64,000 bases of DNA from DATLGB01 sp038258425 (GTDB lineage Bacteria > Actinomycetota > Thermoleophilia > Solirubrobacterales > Solirubrobacteraceae): the NCBI GenBank assembly GCA_038258425.1, contig JBBSPV010000014.1, positions 1-64,000 on the forward strand. The letters run 5' to 3'. The first letter of the stretch is position 1. Each line of letters starts with the position of its first letter. Positions 1 through 8,548 of the stretch are shown one piece after another. Position numbers and translations under genes: made by a program. The notes beneath the pieces were generated by a model. The model saw only the letters and a program-made list of their open reading frames with translations, was not told the origin of the DNA and did no database searches.

Positions 1-481
1 AGGACGGCCGATGCGACGGGCCGCGCGACGTCACCGGGGCGGGCGGGCGGCCCGCCCGACGCTGCGCGGGGCGGCGCGCGGTCGAGGGTGCGGGCGGGGT
101 CGGCGACCGAGTCGGCGATCCGACGGTCCGGCGTCGAGGTCGGACCTTGGGCTGCCGTGGTGCGTCAGTCGCGCTCTGGTCGCCTGGGCGCACCTGGGGC
201 GACTGGCGTTCCCGCCGGCGCGAAGCGTCAGTCGCGCTCTGGTCGCCAGGGCGCGCGTGAGGCGACTGGCGCTCCCCGCTGGACCGGCCCGTCGCGCCCG
301 CTAGGCCCGCCGAAGTCGGCGCCGCCTGCGCGGCCGTCGCCGGCGCCACGGCCCCCGACGGCAGCGGCGGCGGAGCGGGGGACAGGCGCGGCCACGCGAC
401 GACGAGGACGAGGACGCCGAGGGACGCCGCCACCGCCGCGACGTTGCCCCAGCGCACGCGGGTGAGCAGATCGGATCGCAT
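1..481 (-). CDS. Partial membrane-anchored or secreted Pro/Arg-rich protein with an internal 21-residue repeat
   Basis: An open frame on the minus strand runs from an ATG at 481 off the left edge (160 codons, no stop). The start is convincing because the reading strand has TAGGAGG four bases before the ATG. The N-terminus is MRSDLLTRVRWGN followed by a hydrophobic segment (about residues 14-30, VAAVAASLGVLVLVVAW), then Pro/Ala-rich and Arg-rich low-complexity sequence. Two copies of ERQSPxxRPGDQSATDA lie around residues 80-120. Third codon positions are almost all G or C, as in real genes here. It is divergent from rpsF. No family is recognised; a single-pass or signal-anchored envelope protein is my inference. 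Confidence 0.6.
   Translation of the reverse strand, partial: MRSDLLTRVRWGNVAAVAASLGVLVLVVAWPRLSPAPPPLPSGAVAPATAAQAAPTSAGLAGATGRSSGERQSPHARPGDQSATDASRRRERQSPQVRPGDQSATDAPRQPKVRPRRRTVGSPTRSPTPPAPSTARRPAQRRAGRPPAPVTSRGPSHRPS
162..271 (-). repeat. Two copies of a 63-bp direct repeat inside the left-edge ORF
   Basis: The 23-bp block GCGTCAGTCGCGCTCTGGTC+GCC occurs at 162-184 and 225-247, and the matching right part (GGCGACTGGCG) at 198-208 and 261-271. The period of 63 bp is 21 codons, so the repeat keeps the minus-strand reading frame. Each unit can also fold, since GCGTCAGTCGC is nearly complementary to GCGACTGGCG. Confidence 0.7.
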
Positions 482-551
482 GCCCCTCCTAGGCCGCGAG
501 GGCCCGGAATTCGCCCCCCCTGACCCGGATTTCGGCCACCTGGGGCCCTGC

Positions 552-557
552 TACAGT
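552..557 (+). promoter_or_regulatory. -10 box for rpsF (TACAGT)
   Basis: TACAGT ends 10 nt before the rpsF ATG and no Shine-Dalgarno sequence is present, so the transcript probably has no or almost no leader. The space between this site and the divergent gene (482-567) is only 86 bp. Confidence 0.55.
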
Positions 558-567
558 CGGCCGCCGC

Positions 568-939
568 ATGACCCGCGAAGCGCCGATCTACGACCTGACC
601 CTCCTCCTCGACGCCGAGGCGGAGAGCGAGCGCCGCGACAAGATCGTGGCCGACGTCGAGACGCTGATCGATCGCACGGGCGGCTCGCTCGTCGGTCGTC
701 ACGACTGGGGCGTGCGCGAGACGACGTACGAGATCGACAAGAAGTCCAACGCCGATTACCACCTCATCCAGTTCTACGCCAACAACGAGGTGCTCGAGGC
801 GCTGGACCACACGCTTAAGATCACCGACGGCGTCAATCGCTACCGCGTGATCAAGCTGCGGCCCGGCACCCCCGAGGCACCGGATCTCCGCGCGGGCGCC
901 GCCGGCGACCAGCCGGCCGACGAGTCCTTCGACGACTGA
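568..939 (+). CDS. rpsF: 30S ribosomal protein S6
   Basis: Structural protein of the 30S platform that pairs with S18. The 123-residue product starts MTREAPIYDLTLLLD and has the S6 core with the conserved RxTYEI-like segment (RETTYEIDKKSNADYH) and NRYRVIKL near the C-terminus, ending in an acidic tail (DESFDD). Length is normal for the family with a short extension. It heads the usual S6-SSB-S18-L9 gene order, although here ssb and rpsR each have their own upstream spacer with a -10-like box. The start is the first ATG after the -10 box at 552. Confidence 0.97.
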   Translation: MTREAPIYDLTLLLDAEAESERRDKIVADVETLIDRTGGSLVGRHDWGVRETTYEIDKKSNADYHLIQFYANNEVLEALDHTLKITDGVNRYRVIKLRPGTPEAPDLRAGAAGDQPADESFDD

Positions 940-1065
940 CCCGGCCGCGGCCGGCCCGTGAGGGGCCGTTCCGCGACGTGCCCGCTCCGTGCCGGCTTCG
1001 TGACGTCACGGCAACGATTTCGCACCAAAGAGCGGCGCGTCGGCGATCACAGCCGACCTCCGACG

Positions 1066-1071
1066 TAGACT
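1066..1071 (+). promoter_or_regulatory. -10 box for ssb (TAGACT)
   Basis: TAGACT lies about 40 nt upstream of the ssb GTG. Unlike most promoters here it leaves a short leader, which carries the strong SD AAAGGAG at 1098-1104. A perfect 12-bp palindrome CGTGACGTCACG (999-1010) sits about 55 bp upstream and could be an operator, but nothing else supports that. Confidence 0.45.
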
Positions 1072-1111
1072 CGCGCCAGCGTCTTCGAGTCCCTGCGAAA
1101 GGAGCCCTCCA

Positions 1112-1591
1112 GTGGCTGCCACGAACATCAACCGCGTCGTCCTGACCGGCAACCTCACCCGCGATCCGGAATTGCGCTCCACCGGCTCCGGACTCGCCGT
1201 CTGCGCCATGCGCATCGCCACCAACACCCGCCGCAAGGACCAGTCGGGCCAGTGGGTGGACAAGCCGAACTACTTCGACGTCACGGTCTTCGGTGCCCAG
1301 GGCGAGAACTGCGCGCGCTTCCTGTCGAAGGGCCGCCCCGTGGCGGTCGACGGACGGCTGGAGTGGCGCGAGTACACCGACAAGGACCAGAACAAGCGCC
1401 AGGCGGTCGAGATCGTCGCCGACGGCGTCCAGTTCCTCGGCGGCCGGGACGACCAGGGCCAGGGTCAGGGCGGTGGCTCGAGCTTCACCCCGCAGCGCTC
1501 GGATGTCCCCGTGGACTCGAGTGACTTCGCGCCCGTGGGCGCGCCCTCCGGCGGCGGCTCTTCCGCGGCCGACGACGACATCCCGTTCTAG
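1112..1591 (+). CDS. ssb: Single-stranded DNA-binding protein
   Basis: Binds and protects single-stranded DNA in replication and repair. The 159-residue protein opens with NRVVLTGNLTRDPELR, the OB-fold start typical of SSB. The OB domain covers about residues 1-108, followed by a Gly/Gln/Ser-rich linker and the conserved acidic tip DDDIPF that recruits partner proteins. The start is GTG, 8 nt after AAAGGAG; an ATG farther in would remove the first beta strand. It lies between rpsF and rpsR as in most bacteria and is followed by a strong hairpin. Confidence 0.97.
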   Translation: MAATNINRVVLTGNLTRDPELRSTGSGLAVCAMRIATNTRRKDQSGQWVDKPNYFDVTVFGAQGENCARFLSKGRPVAVDGRLEWREYTDKDQNKRQAVEIVADGVQFLGGRDDQGQGQGGGSSFTPQRSDVPVDSSDFAPVGAPSGGGSSAADDDIPF

Positions 1592-1604
1592 GCCGCCGAG
1601 CGCT

Positions 1605-1626
1605 CCGGGCGCCCACGGGCGCCCGG
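1605..1626 (+). terminator. Hairpin terminator after ssb
   Basis: CCGGGCGCCC and GGGCGCCCGG form a 10-bp perfect stem with a minimal loop 13 bp after the ssb stop. There is no U-tract, as expected for a very G+C-rich actinobacterium. Confidence 0.5.
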
Positions 1627-1638
1627 ACGGCCCGCCGC

Positions 1639-1644
1639 TACACT
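1639..1644 (+). promoter_or_regulatory. -10 box for rpsR-rplI (TACACT)
   Basis: TACACT follows the ssb terminator hairpin and precedes rpsR by about 130 nt, so rpsR-rplI would have a long leader. Confidence 0.45.
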
Positions 1645-1774
1645 GAGCCGTTCCGAGTCGGATGCCTCGCGCGCTCGCGCCCGGCGTCCAAGGCCCGGCC
1701 TGCCGGAGGTCCGGCAGCGACGCCGGAGCGCGATCCCCGCGCGCCGGAGGGACGACACACGAGGTCTTCAAACA

Positions 1775-2095
1775 GTGGCGAAGCAGCGCAGCCGGCCGAC
1801 GCGCCGGAGAGAGAAGCGTTCAAGCGGCGGTCCCGGGCGGCGCAAGCCGTGTCCCTACTGCCGGGACAAGGTCGACTTCGTCGACTACAAGGACATCGCG
1901 ACGCTTCGCAAGTTCGTCTCCGATCGCGGCAAGATCCGCTCCCGGCGGATCAGCGGCGCGTGCCGCCGGCACCAGGCCCAGATCGCCACCGCGGTCAAGC
2001 GCGCGCGCGAGCTGGCGCTGCTGCCCTACGTCTCGGAGTCCACGGGCAGCGACGAGCGGCCCGGCCGGCGCGACCGCGGCGACCGCGACCGCTGA
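1775..2095 (+). CDS. rpsR: 30S ribosomal protein S18 (zinc-ribbon, C+ form)
   Basis: Binds S6 and 16S rRNA in the 30S platform. The 106-residue product has a basic N-terminus, then KPCPYC near residue 25 and CRRHQ near residue 70, giving a likely CxxC...CxxH metal site; this is the C+ type of S18 that tends to be zinc-dependent. The core DFVDYKDIATLRKFVSDRGK is typical. The C-terminal tail (DERPGRRDRGDRDR) is longer than usual and charged. The start is GTG after GAGGT. Its TGA overlaps the rplI ATG by one base, so the two are translationally coupled. Confidence 0.96.
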   Translation: MAKQRSRPTRRREKRSSGGPGRRKPCPYCRDKVDFVDYKDIATLRKFVSDRGKIRSRRISGACRRHQAQIATAVKRARELALLPYVSESTGSDERPGRRDRGDRDR

Positions 2096-2547
2096 TGCCG
2101 CAGGCCATCCTGCTCTCCGACGTCGAGAACGTCGGGACCAAGGGCACCGTCGTCGAGGTCTCCAAGGGCTATCTGCGCAACTTCCTCGTCCCCCGCAAGC
2201 TCGCCGAGCCCGCCACGCGCGGCTCCATCGAGGCCGCCCGCCGGCGCCAGGTCGCCGCGGACCGCGCGGTCGCCGAGCAGGCCCAGAAGGCGCAGGACAA
2301 CGCCGCGGTCCTCAACAAGACGGTCCTCACGATCAGCCACCAGGCGGGCGAGGACGGCCGGCTGTTCGGGTCCGTGACCACCGAGGACATCTCCGAGGCC
2401 ATCCGCGCCGCCCGCGGCCTGCGGATCGACCGGCGCCACATCCACCTCGAGGAGCCGATCAAGTCCGTCGGCACCCACATGGTCATCGTCGAGGTCGGTC
2501 CTGGCGTCATGGCCACGGTCAAGACCCTCGTCACCGAGCTCAAGTAG
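2095..2547 (+). CDS. rplI: 50S ribosomal protein L9
   Basis: Two-domain protein at the base of the L1 stalk. The 150-residue product starts MPQAILLSDVENVG and contains the signature GYLRNFLVPRKLA around residue 24, a long connecting helix and the C-terminal domain (KSVGTHMVIVEV). Normal family length. The start is the ATG that overlaps the rpsR stop (TGATG). Confidence 0.97.
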   Translation: MPQAILLSDVENVGTKGTVVEVSKGYLRNFLVPRKLAEPATRGSIEAARRRQVAADRAVAEQAQKAQDNAAVLNKTVLTISHQAGEDGRLFGSVTTEDISEAIRAARGLRIDRRHIHLEEPIKSVGTHMVIVEVGPGVMATVKTLVTELK

Positions 2548-2557
2548 GTCGACGGAC

Positions 2558-2582
2558 GGGTGCCGGCCCGTGGCCGGCACCC
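2558..2582 (+). terminator. Hairpin terminator after rplI
   Basis: GGGTGCCGGC pairs with GCCGGCACCC (10 bp, 5-nt loop) 11 bp after the rplI stop, with no clear U-tract. Confidence 0.55.
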
Positions 2583-2675
2583 CCGTCGCAGGCGAACCGC
2601 CGCCGGGCTGTGACAAGTCCGTGGAGATTGCGGCAAGACCGTCACGGCAGCGTCCGCCGCGTCCGGTACGGGGCC

Positions 2676-2681
2676 TAGCCT
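2676..2681 (+). promoter_or_regulatory. -10 box for dnaB (TAGCCT)
   Basis: TAGCCT ends 10 nt before the dnaB ATG and there is no SD sequence, indicating a leaderless or nearly leaderless mRNA. Confidence 0.5.
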
Positions 2682-2691
2682 CGCCCTCCCG

Positions 2692-4062
2692 ATGAGCACC
2701 ATGGAGCAGACCAACGGCCGCGGCGGCGGCCTTCTCCCGCCGCAGAGCCTCGAGGCCGAGCAGTCCGTCCTCGGCGCGGTCCTGCTCAGCGACCAGACGC
2801 TGTACGCGCTGGTCATCGAGATCGCCCTCAAGCCCGAGGACTTCTACCGTCCCCAGCACGGCGCGCTGTTCGAGGCGATGCTCGCGCTCTACGAGCAGGG
2901 CGATCCGGTCGACACGCTCACGGTCGTCGAGAAGCTCAAGGAGACCGGCCGGCTCGACGCGGCGGGCGGCGCGGCCGCCATCGAGGGGCTCGCCGCCTCC
3001 CCGCCCGTCGTCGGCAACGCGGCCTCCTACGGGCGCATCGTCAAGGAGACCGCGCTCGTCCGCGGGCTGCTCAACGCAACCTACCGGATCCAGCGGGACG
3101 TCTCCGAGCGCGCCGGCAACCCGCGCGAGCTGCTCGACCATGCCGAGCGCTCCATCCTCGACATCGGCCACGACGACCGCCGCAAGGACTTCCGCGTCAT
3201 CTCCGAGGTCCTCGACGAAGAGGTCGAGAAGCTCGCGAAGCTCGCCGAGACCGGCAGCGCCGTCACGGGCACGCCGTCGGGCTTCTCCGACCTCGACGAC
3301 ATCACGGCCGGCTTCCAGCCCGGCAACCTGATCATCCTCGCGGCGCGGCCCTCCATGGGCAAGTCGAGCCTCGCGGCCAACTTCCTCGAGAACGCGGCCG
3401 TGCGCCACGGGCGGGCCGGCGTCATGTTCAGCCTCGAGATGGGCGAATCGGAGCTCGCCCAGCGCTTCATCGCCTCCCAAGGCTCGATCAAGGGCAACGA
3501 CCTGCGGCGCGGCAAGGTCGCGTGGCCCAAGGTCACGACGGCGCTGAAGGCGCTCAGCGCGGCGCCGCTGTGGATCGACGACTCCTCGGACCTCTCCGTC
3601 CTCGACATCCGGGCCAAGGCTCGCCGGCTCGCCCAGCAGGTCGACGGCGAGCTCGGCCTGATCGTCGTCGACTACCTCCAGCTCATGCGCTCGGACAGCC
3701 GCTCGGACTCCGTGGTCGAGCAGATCGGCGAGATCTCCAAGGGGCTCAAGACGCTCGCCCGGGAGCTGCAGGTGCCGGTGCTCGCGCTCTCCCAGCTCTC
3801 CCGTGCCGTCGAGCAGCGCCACGACAAGCGCCCGATGCTCTCCGACCTGCGCTCCTCCGGGCAGATCGAGCAGGACGCCGACCTCGTGATGTTCATCTAC
3901 CGCGAGGAGTACTACGAGGACGACTCGGAGCACCAGGGCGAGGCCGAGCTGCTAATCGCCAAGCACCGCAACGGCGGTCTCGGGACGGTGCCGCTCGTCT
4001 TCCAGCACGAGTACCCGCGCTTCATGCCCGGGATCCGCGACGCGGACCGGTACGCGGCGTGA
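2692..4062 (+). CDS. dnaB: Replicative DNA helicase DnaB
   Basis: Hexameric helicase that unwinds the fork. The 456-residue protein has the DnaB N-terminal domain (PPQSLEAEQSVLGAVLLS at about 16-33) and a RecA-like C-terminal domain with Walker A ARPSMGKSS (about residue 220), Walker B LIVVDYLQLM, and the DnaB-typical SQLSRAVEQR and QDADLVMFIYREEYY. No intein interrupts the ATPase core. It overlaps the next gene, an AAA+ loader, by four bases (GTGA), so helicase and loader are made together. The start is the first ATG of MSTMEQ; the second ATG three codons later is the alternative. Confidence 0.97.
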   Translation: MSTMEQTNGRGGGLLPPQSLEAEQSVLGAVLLSDQTLYALVIEIALKPEDFYRPQHGALFEAMLALYEQGDPVDTLTVVEKLKETGRLDAAGGAAAIEGLAASPPVVGNAASYGRIVKETALVRGLLNATYRIQRDVSERAGNPRELLDHAERSILDIGHDDRRKDFRVISEVLDEEVEKLAKLAETGSAVTGTPSGFSDLDDITAGFQPGNLIILAARPSMGKSSLAANFLENAAVRHGRAGVMFSLEMGESELAQRFIASQGSIKGNDLRRGKVAWPKVTTALKALSAAPLWIDDSSDLSVLDIRAKARRLAQQVDGELGLIVVDYLQLMRSDSRSDSVVEQIGEISKGLKTLARELQVPVLALSQLSRAVEQRHDKRPMLSDLRSSGQIEQDADLVMFIYREEYYEDDSEHQGEAELLIAKHRNGGLGTVPLVFQHEYPRFMPGIRDADRYAA

Positions 4063-4859
4063 GGAAGCGCATCCAGCTCGACGCGGAGGGCCACAGCGCC
4101 GCCTGCCCCTACGGCGAGTGCGACGGCTCGGGCTTCGTCGTCGACCTCGACGCCTACGCGACGCGCGCCTGCCGCTGCCGCCCGCGGCGCCTGGCCGACG
4201 CGAAGGCCCGGCGGCTCTCGGCGGTCATCCCCCACCGCTACGAGGGCGTGTCCTTCGATCGCCCACCGGTGACGGAGATCGACCCGCGCGTCGTCGAGCA
4301 GGTGCGCCGCTACGTCGACCGCCTGGACGAGCAGCTCGACGCAGGGCGCGGCCTGTGGCTCATGGGCGACGTCGGCACGGGCAAGACGACGCTGGCCATG
4401 CTCGTGTCCAAGGCGGCGCTCGAGCGGCGCCGCAGCGTCGCGATCTACTCCCTTCCCCGCCTGCTCTCGGAGCTGCGCAAGACCTTCGACGAGTCCTCGG
4501 ACCTCTCCTACCTCCAGCTGCTGGACTCCCTGGGCCAGGTCGACCTGCTCCACGTCGACGACGTCGGCGCGGAACGCTCGAGCGAGTGGGTGCTCGAACA
4601 GCTCTACGCGATCGTGAACGCCCGGTACGAGGACGAGCGCGCGATCGTCCTCACGACGAACCTCAGCCCGGACCGGCTCGTGGAGCAGATCGGCGAGCGG
4701 ACGGTCTCCCGCCTGCTCGAGCTCTGCGGCGACCCCGTGCCGCTGTTCGGGTCCGACCAGCGGCGACCCGAGCACGCTGTCCCCGAGCACCTGCGGGCCC
4801 CAGCCGCGCCGCCGCTGCGCTACGGGGAGGCGCCCGCGCTGCGTGGCTGGGGCGACTGA
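4059..4859 (+). CDS. DnaC/DnaI-like AAA+ ATPase, probable DnaB helicase loader
   Basis: Likely places DnaB on single-stranded DNA at the origin or at restarted forks. The 266-residue protein has an N-terminal Cys cluster (CPYGECDG and ACRCRPRR, about residues 15-45) that could bind zinc as in DnaI, followed by an AAA+ module: Walker A GDVGTGKTT (about 104-112), Walker B LLHVDDVGAE, sensor 1 LTTNLS and an arginine-rich ERTVSRLLELC segment. It starts with GTG inside the dnaB stop (GTGA). The alternative is an IstB-type ATPase, but there is no transposase nearby and the coupling to dnaB favours the loader role. The genome also carries a DciA-like protein at 42446. Confidence 0.85.
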   Translation: MRKRIQLDAEGHSAACPYGECDGSGFVVDLDAYATRACRCRPRRLADAKARRLSAVIPHRYEGVSFDRPPVTEIDPRVVEQVRRYVDRLDEQLDAGRGLWLMGDVGTGKTTLAMLVSKAALERRRSVAIYSLPRLLSELRKTFDESSDLSYLQLLDSLGQVDLLHVDDVGAERSSEWVLEQLYAIVNARYEDERAIVLTTNLSPDRLVEQIGERTVSRLLELCGDPVPLFGSDQRRPEHAVPEHLRAPAAPPLRYGEAPALRGWGD

Positions 4860-4867
4860 GCGCCCCG

Positions 4868-4873
4868 TAGACT
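4868..4873 (+). promoter_or_regulatory. -10 box for purA (TAGACT)
   Basis: TAGACT ends 9 nt before the purA ATG; no SD is present, so the mRNA should be leaderless. Confidence 0.5.
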
Positions 4874-4882
4874 GCGCGCGAG

Positions 4883-6192
<1,310 letters not shown>

Positions 6193-6196
<4 letters not shown>

Positions 6197-6843
6197 CCGC
6201 CGGCGCCGGCGCCGGCCTCGGCGTCGGTGGAGAGGACCTCCGCCTCGCCGCGCCGGACGACGCGCGAGGCGACCGCGAGCGCCCCGAGGCCGGCGATCGT
6301 GCCGAGACTGAGCTGGACGGAGAGCACGCCCCCCTCGGACCAGTAGACGTCGTCGAGCTCCACGAGCAGGGCCGCCTCGTCGAGCGTCAGGGCCATGCCG
6401 GCGCCGAACGGCAGCGCCAGGAAGCGGTCGAGGCCCTCGTCGCGCGAGATGATCGACGCCGCCCCGGCCACGAAGGCGATCGCGATCCCGGGGATGAAGT
6501 GGTGGATGTGGCGGCCGCCGAGCTTGCGGTCGCGAAGCGGGCCGAACGTTCCGTGGCGGCGGATGGCGTGCGTGCTCAGTCGCACGGCGCCGGCCGTGAC
6601 GACGTAGCTGAGCAGGAGGTTGAGCAGCGCGTTCTCGCGCACCGAGCCGCTCTGGTAGCCCACGACCGCGACCTCGACGGTCTCGCGGGCCGCCTCGGCG
6701 CCCGCCTCCAGCACCCGGTCCGGCTCGACGGGGAAGGGCGCGCGGCCCCGCCGCCAGACGTTGAGATACTCGAAGCCCGTGGCCGCCGCGGTGAAGCCGG
6801 CCGCGGCGCCGGCCAGGGCCTCCGTGCCGGTCGGGCGCCTCAT
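6193..6843 (-). CDS. Conserved integral membrane protein of unknown function
   Basis: The 216-residue protein has about five hydrophobic segments and two striking blocks: RHIHHFIPG (about residue 110) and a stretch ending TLDEAALLVELDDVYW (about 150-165). The His cluster and acidic residues next to membrane segments suggest metal or proton contact, but no function can be named. It is the last gene of the minus-strand sugar cluster, overlapping the acyltransferase by ATGA, so it may act in surface polysaccharide handling; that is inference from position only. Confidence 0.75.
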
Positions 6844-7547
6844 CGCCAGCGCTCGAGGAGGTCGGCCTCCCCGACCTCGCGGACCACCCGGCCGGGAACG
6901 CCCATGACGACCGCGCGCGCCGGGACGTCGCGGGTGAGGACCGCGCCCGCCGCGACGAAGGCCTCCTCGCCGACCTCCACGCCGGGACAGATCACCGCGC
7001 CCCCGCCGATGCGGCAGGCCCGCCGCAGCGTCGCCCCGCGCAGCGCCGAGCCGCGCGGATGGCGACCCATGGTGTCGTCGTTGGTCGTGCTCGCGCCCGG
7101 CCCGACGAAGACGTCGTCCTCCACGACCGAGAAGGCGGTCAGATAGCACGACGTCTGGACCTTCACGCGGTCGCCCACGGTGACGTCGCAGTCGACGGCC
7201 GAGCCGCGCCCGATCACCGTGCGCTGGCCGATCACCGCCCGTTCGCGTACGAAGCACTGGTCGCCGAGGATCGTCCCGGGCCCCACCGACGCGCCCGCGA
7301 GGACCACGGCCTGCGCTCCGACCACCACGCCGGCCGCGAGCCGCAGCGGCGCCAGCGGACCGCGGGCGGCGCTCGAGGTCGCCGACAGCCGCGGGGCCTT
7401 CCCGAGCACCGCGCCGTCGCCCACCACGCATTCCTCGCCGAGCACCGTGCCGGCGTGGACGACGACGTGGGCCCCGAGCTCCACCGAGTCCGGCAGGACG
7501 ACGTCCTCACCGAGCACGAGGCCCGGCGCGCGGTCAGACGACCGCAC
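6840..7547 (-). CDS. Left-handed beta-helix (hexapeptide) N-acyltransferase, WbpD/WlbB-like
   Basis: Probably acetylates an amino group on a UDP-sugar. The 235-residue protein is a run of hexapeptide repeats of the [LIV]-G-x4 kind (VVLPDSVELGAHVVVHAGTV onward), with the active-site-like turn VGPGASTTNDD and the typical end AAGAVLTRDVPARAVVMGVP. The GTG chosen at 7547 lies inside the end of the oxidoreductase gene (14-bp overlap); no better start exists before the first repeats. It sits between a Gfo/Idh enzyme and a membrane protein, in the order seen in UDP-diacetylamino-sugar pathways. Confidence 0.8.
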   Translation of the reverse strand: MRSSDRAPGLVLGEDVVLPDSVELGAHVVVHAGTVLGEECVVGDGAVLGKAPRLSATSSAARGPLAPLRLAAGVVVGAQAVVLAGASVGPGTILGDQCFVRERAVIGQRTVIGRGSAVDCDVTVGDRVKVQTSCYLTAFSVVEDDVFVGPGASTTNDDTMGRHPRGSALRGATLRRACRIGGGAVICPGVEVGEEAFVAAGAVLTRDVPARAVVMGVPGRVVREVGEADLLERWR

Positions 7548-8538
7548 GTCGGGATCGGTCCAGGGCGGCCTGGGCCGCCTCGAGCACCCGCACCACGCGC
7601 AGGCCGCTGTGGCCGTCCGAGCGAGGGGTGGTCCCACTGCGGACGCACTCGACGAAGTGCTCGCACTCCAGGCGCAGCGGCTCGCGGTTGGGGACGCGCG
7701 GGCTCCAGATGTCGCCCGAGCGGGTGATGTACTCGCCGTAGCCGGCGCTGGACTCGTCGAAGCCCTTGTCGTAGACGGTGACCTTGCGCTCGAGGTCCAT
7801 GTCGTCGAAGGTCGCCATCCGGCGGGCGCCGACGACGGTGAAGCGGCGCGCCTTGTGGGGGTCGAGCCACGACAGGTGCAGGTGAGCGGCGCGGCCGGAG
7901 GGAAAGCGCAGGAAGCCGAAGACGACGTCCTCGACACCCGGACGCATGTACGCCTCGCCCCGCGCCTCGACCTCGCTGGGCTCCTCCCCGTCGAGCAGGT
8001 GCAACAGCACGGACACGTCGTGGGCGCCGAGCGACCACAGGGCGTTCTCGTCCGCGCGGAGCTTGCCGAGGTTGAGCCGGTGCGAGTAGACGTAGTGCAG
8101 GTCGCCGAGATCACCGGAGTCGGCGATGGCCTTGAGCGTCTCGACGGCCGGGTGGTACTCGAGCAGGTGGCCGACCATGAGCAGCCGGCCGGCGCGCTCG
8201 GCCGCGGCCACCGCAAGCTCGGCCTCGGCGACCGTCGTGGCCAGCGGCTTCTCCACGAAGCAGTGCTTGCCGGCGTCCAGGACACGGACCGCGAGAGCGG
8301 CATGGGTCGGCACCGGCGTCGCGAGCACGACGGCGTCGAGCGTCGGGTCGGCGAGCACGTCGTCGAAGTCGCCGGTGCGCCGAACGCCGGGGTGCTGGGC
8401 GCCGACCCGGTCGAGGGCGTCGGGCGACGCGTCGCACAGCCACGCCAGCTCGCAGCCGGCCAGTCCGGCGAAGTTGCGGGCGAGGTTCGGGCCCCAGTAG
8501 CCGAGGCCGGCGACGGCGATGCGGACGGGCTCGGGCAC
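7534..8538 (-). CDS. Gfo/Idh/MocA-family oxidoreductase, WbpB/WlbA-like UDP-sugar 3-dehydrogenase
   Basis: Likely oxidises C3 of a UDP-aminosugar using NAD. The protein starts with a Rossmann motif, VRIAVAGLGYWGPNLARNF (GxGxxG), followed by DASPDAL, the family motif EKPLATT (about residue 98), and LWSLGAHDVSVLLHLL with the His that is catalytic in relatives. I chose the GTG at 8538 because it gives MPEPVRIAV and has TAGG about 10 nt upstream; a GTG at 8556 would add six residues and touch the wecB stop. Its neighbours (epimerase and acyltransferase) fit a UDP-2,3-diamino sugar route. Confidence 0.85.
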   Translation of the reverse strand: MPEPVRIAVAGLGYWGPNLARNFAGLAGCELAWLCDASPDALDRVGAQHPGVRRTGDFDDVLADPTLDAVVLATPVPTHAALAVRVLDAGKHCFVEKPLATTVAEAELAVAAAERAGRLLMVGHLLEYHPAVETLKAIADSGDLGDLHYVYSHRLNLGKLRADENALWSLGAHDVSVLLHLLDGEEPSEVEARGEAYMRPGVEDVVFGFLRFPSGRAAHLHLSWLDPHKARRFTVVGARRMATFDDMDLERKVTVYDKGFDESSAGYGEYITRSGDIWSPRVPNREPLRLECEHFVECVRSGTTPRSDGHSGLRVVRVLEAAQAALDRSRRAVV

Positions 8539-8548
8539 GGTCAGGAGC

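Noticed and set aside
999..1010. Palindrome CGTGACGTCACG as an extra copy of the repeat family
   Set aside because: It shares only GTGACGTC with the element; it is not at a stop codon and lacks the rest of the unit. It could be an operator but there is no second line of evidence.
2026..3933. 635-codon minus-strand ORF opposite rplI and dnaB
   Set aside because: It is the complement of well-defined genes; at 72% G+C antisense frames are open by chance, and the product is a string of L/D/R/V-rich low-complexity sequence with no fold.
4059..4859. IstB-type transposition helper
   Set aside because: No transposase or inverted repeats; translationally coupled to dnaB and with an N-terminal Cys cluster as in DnaI.
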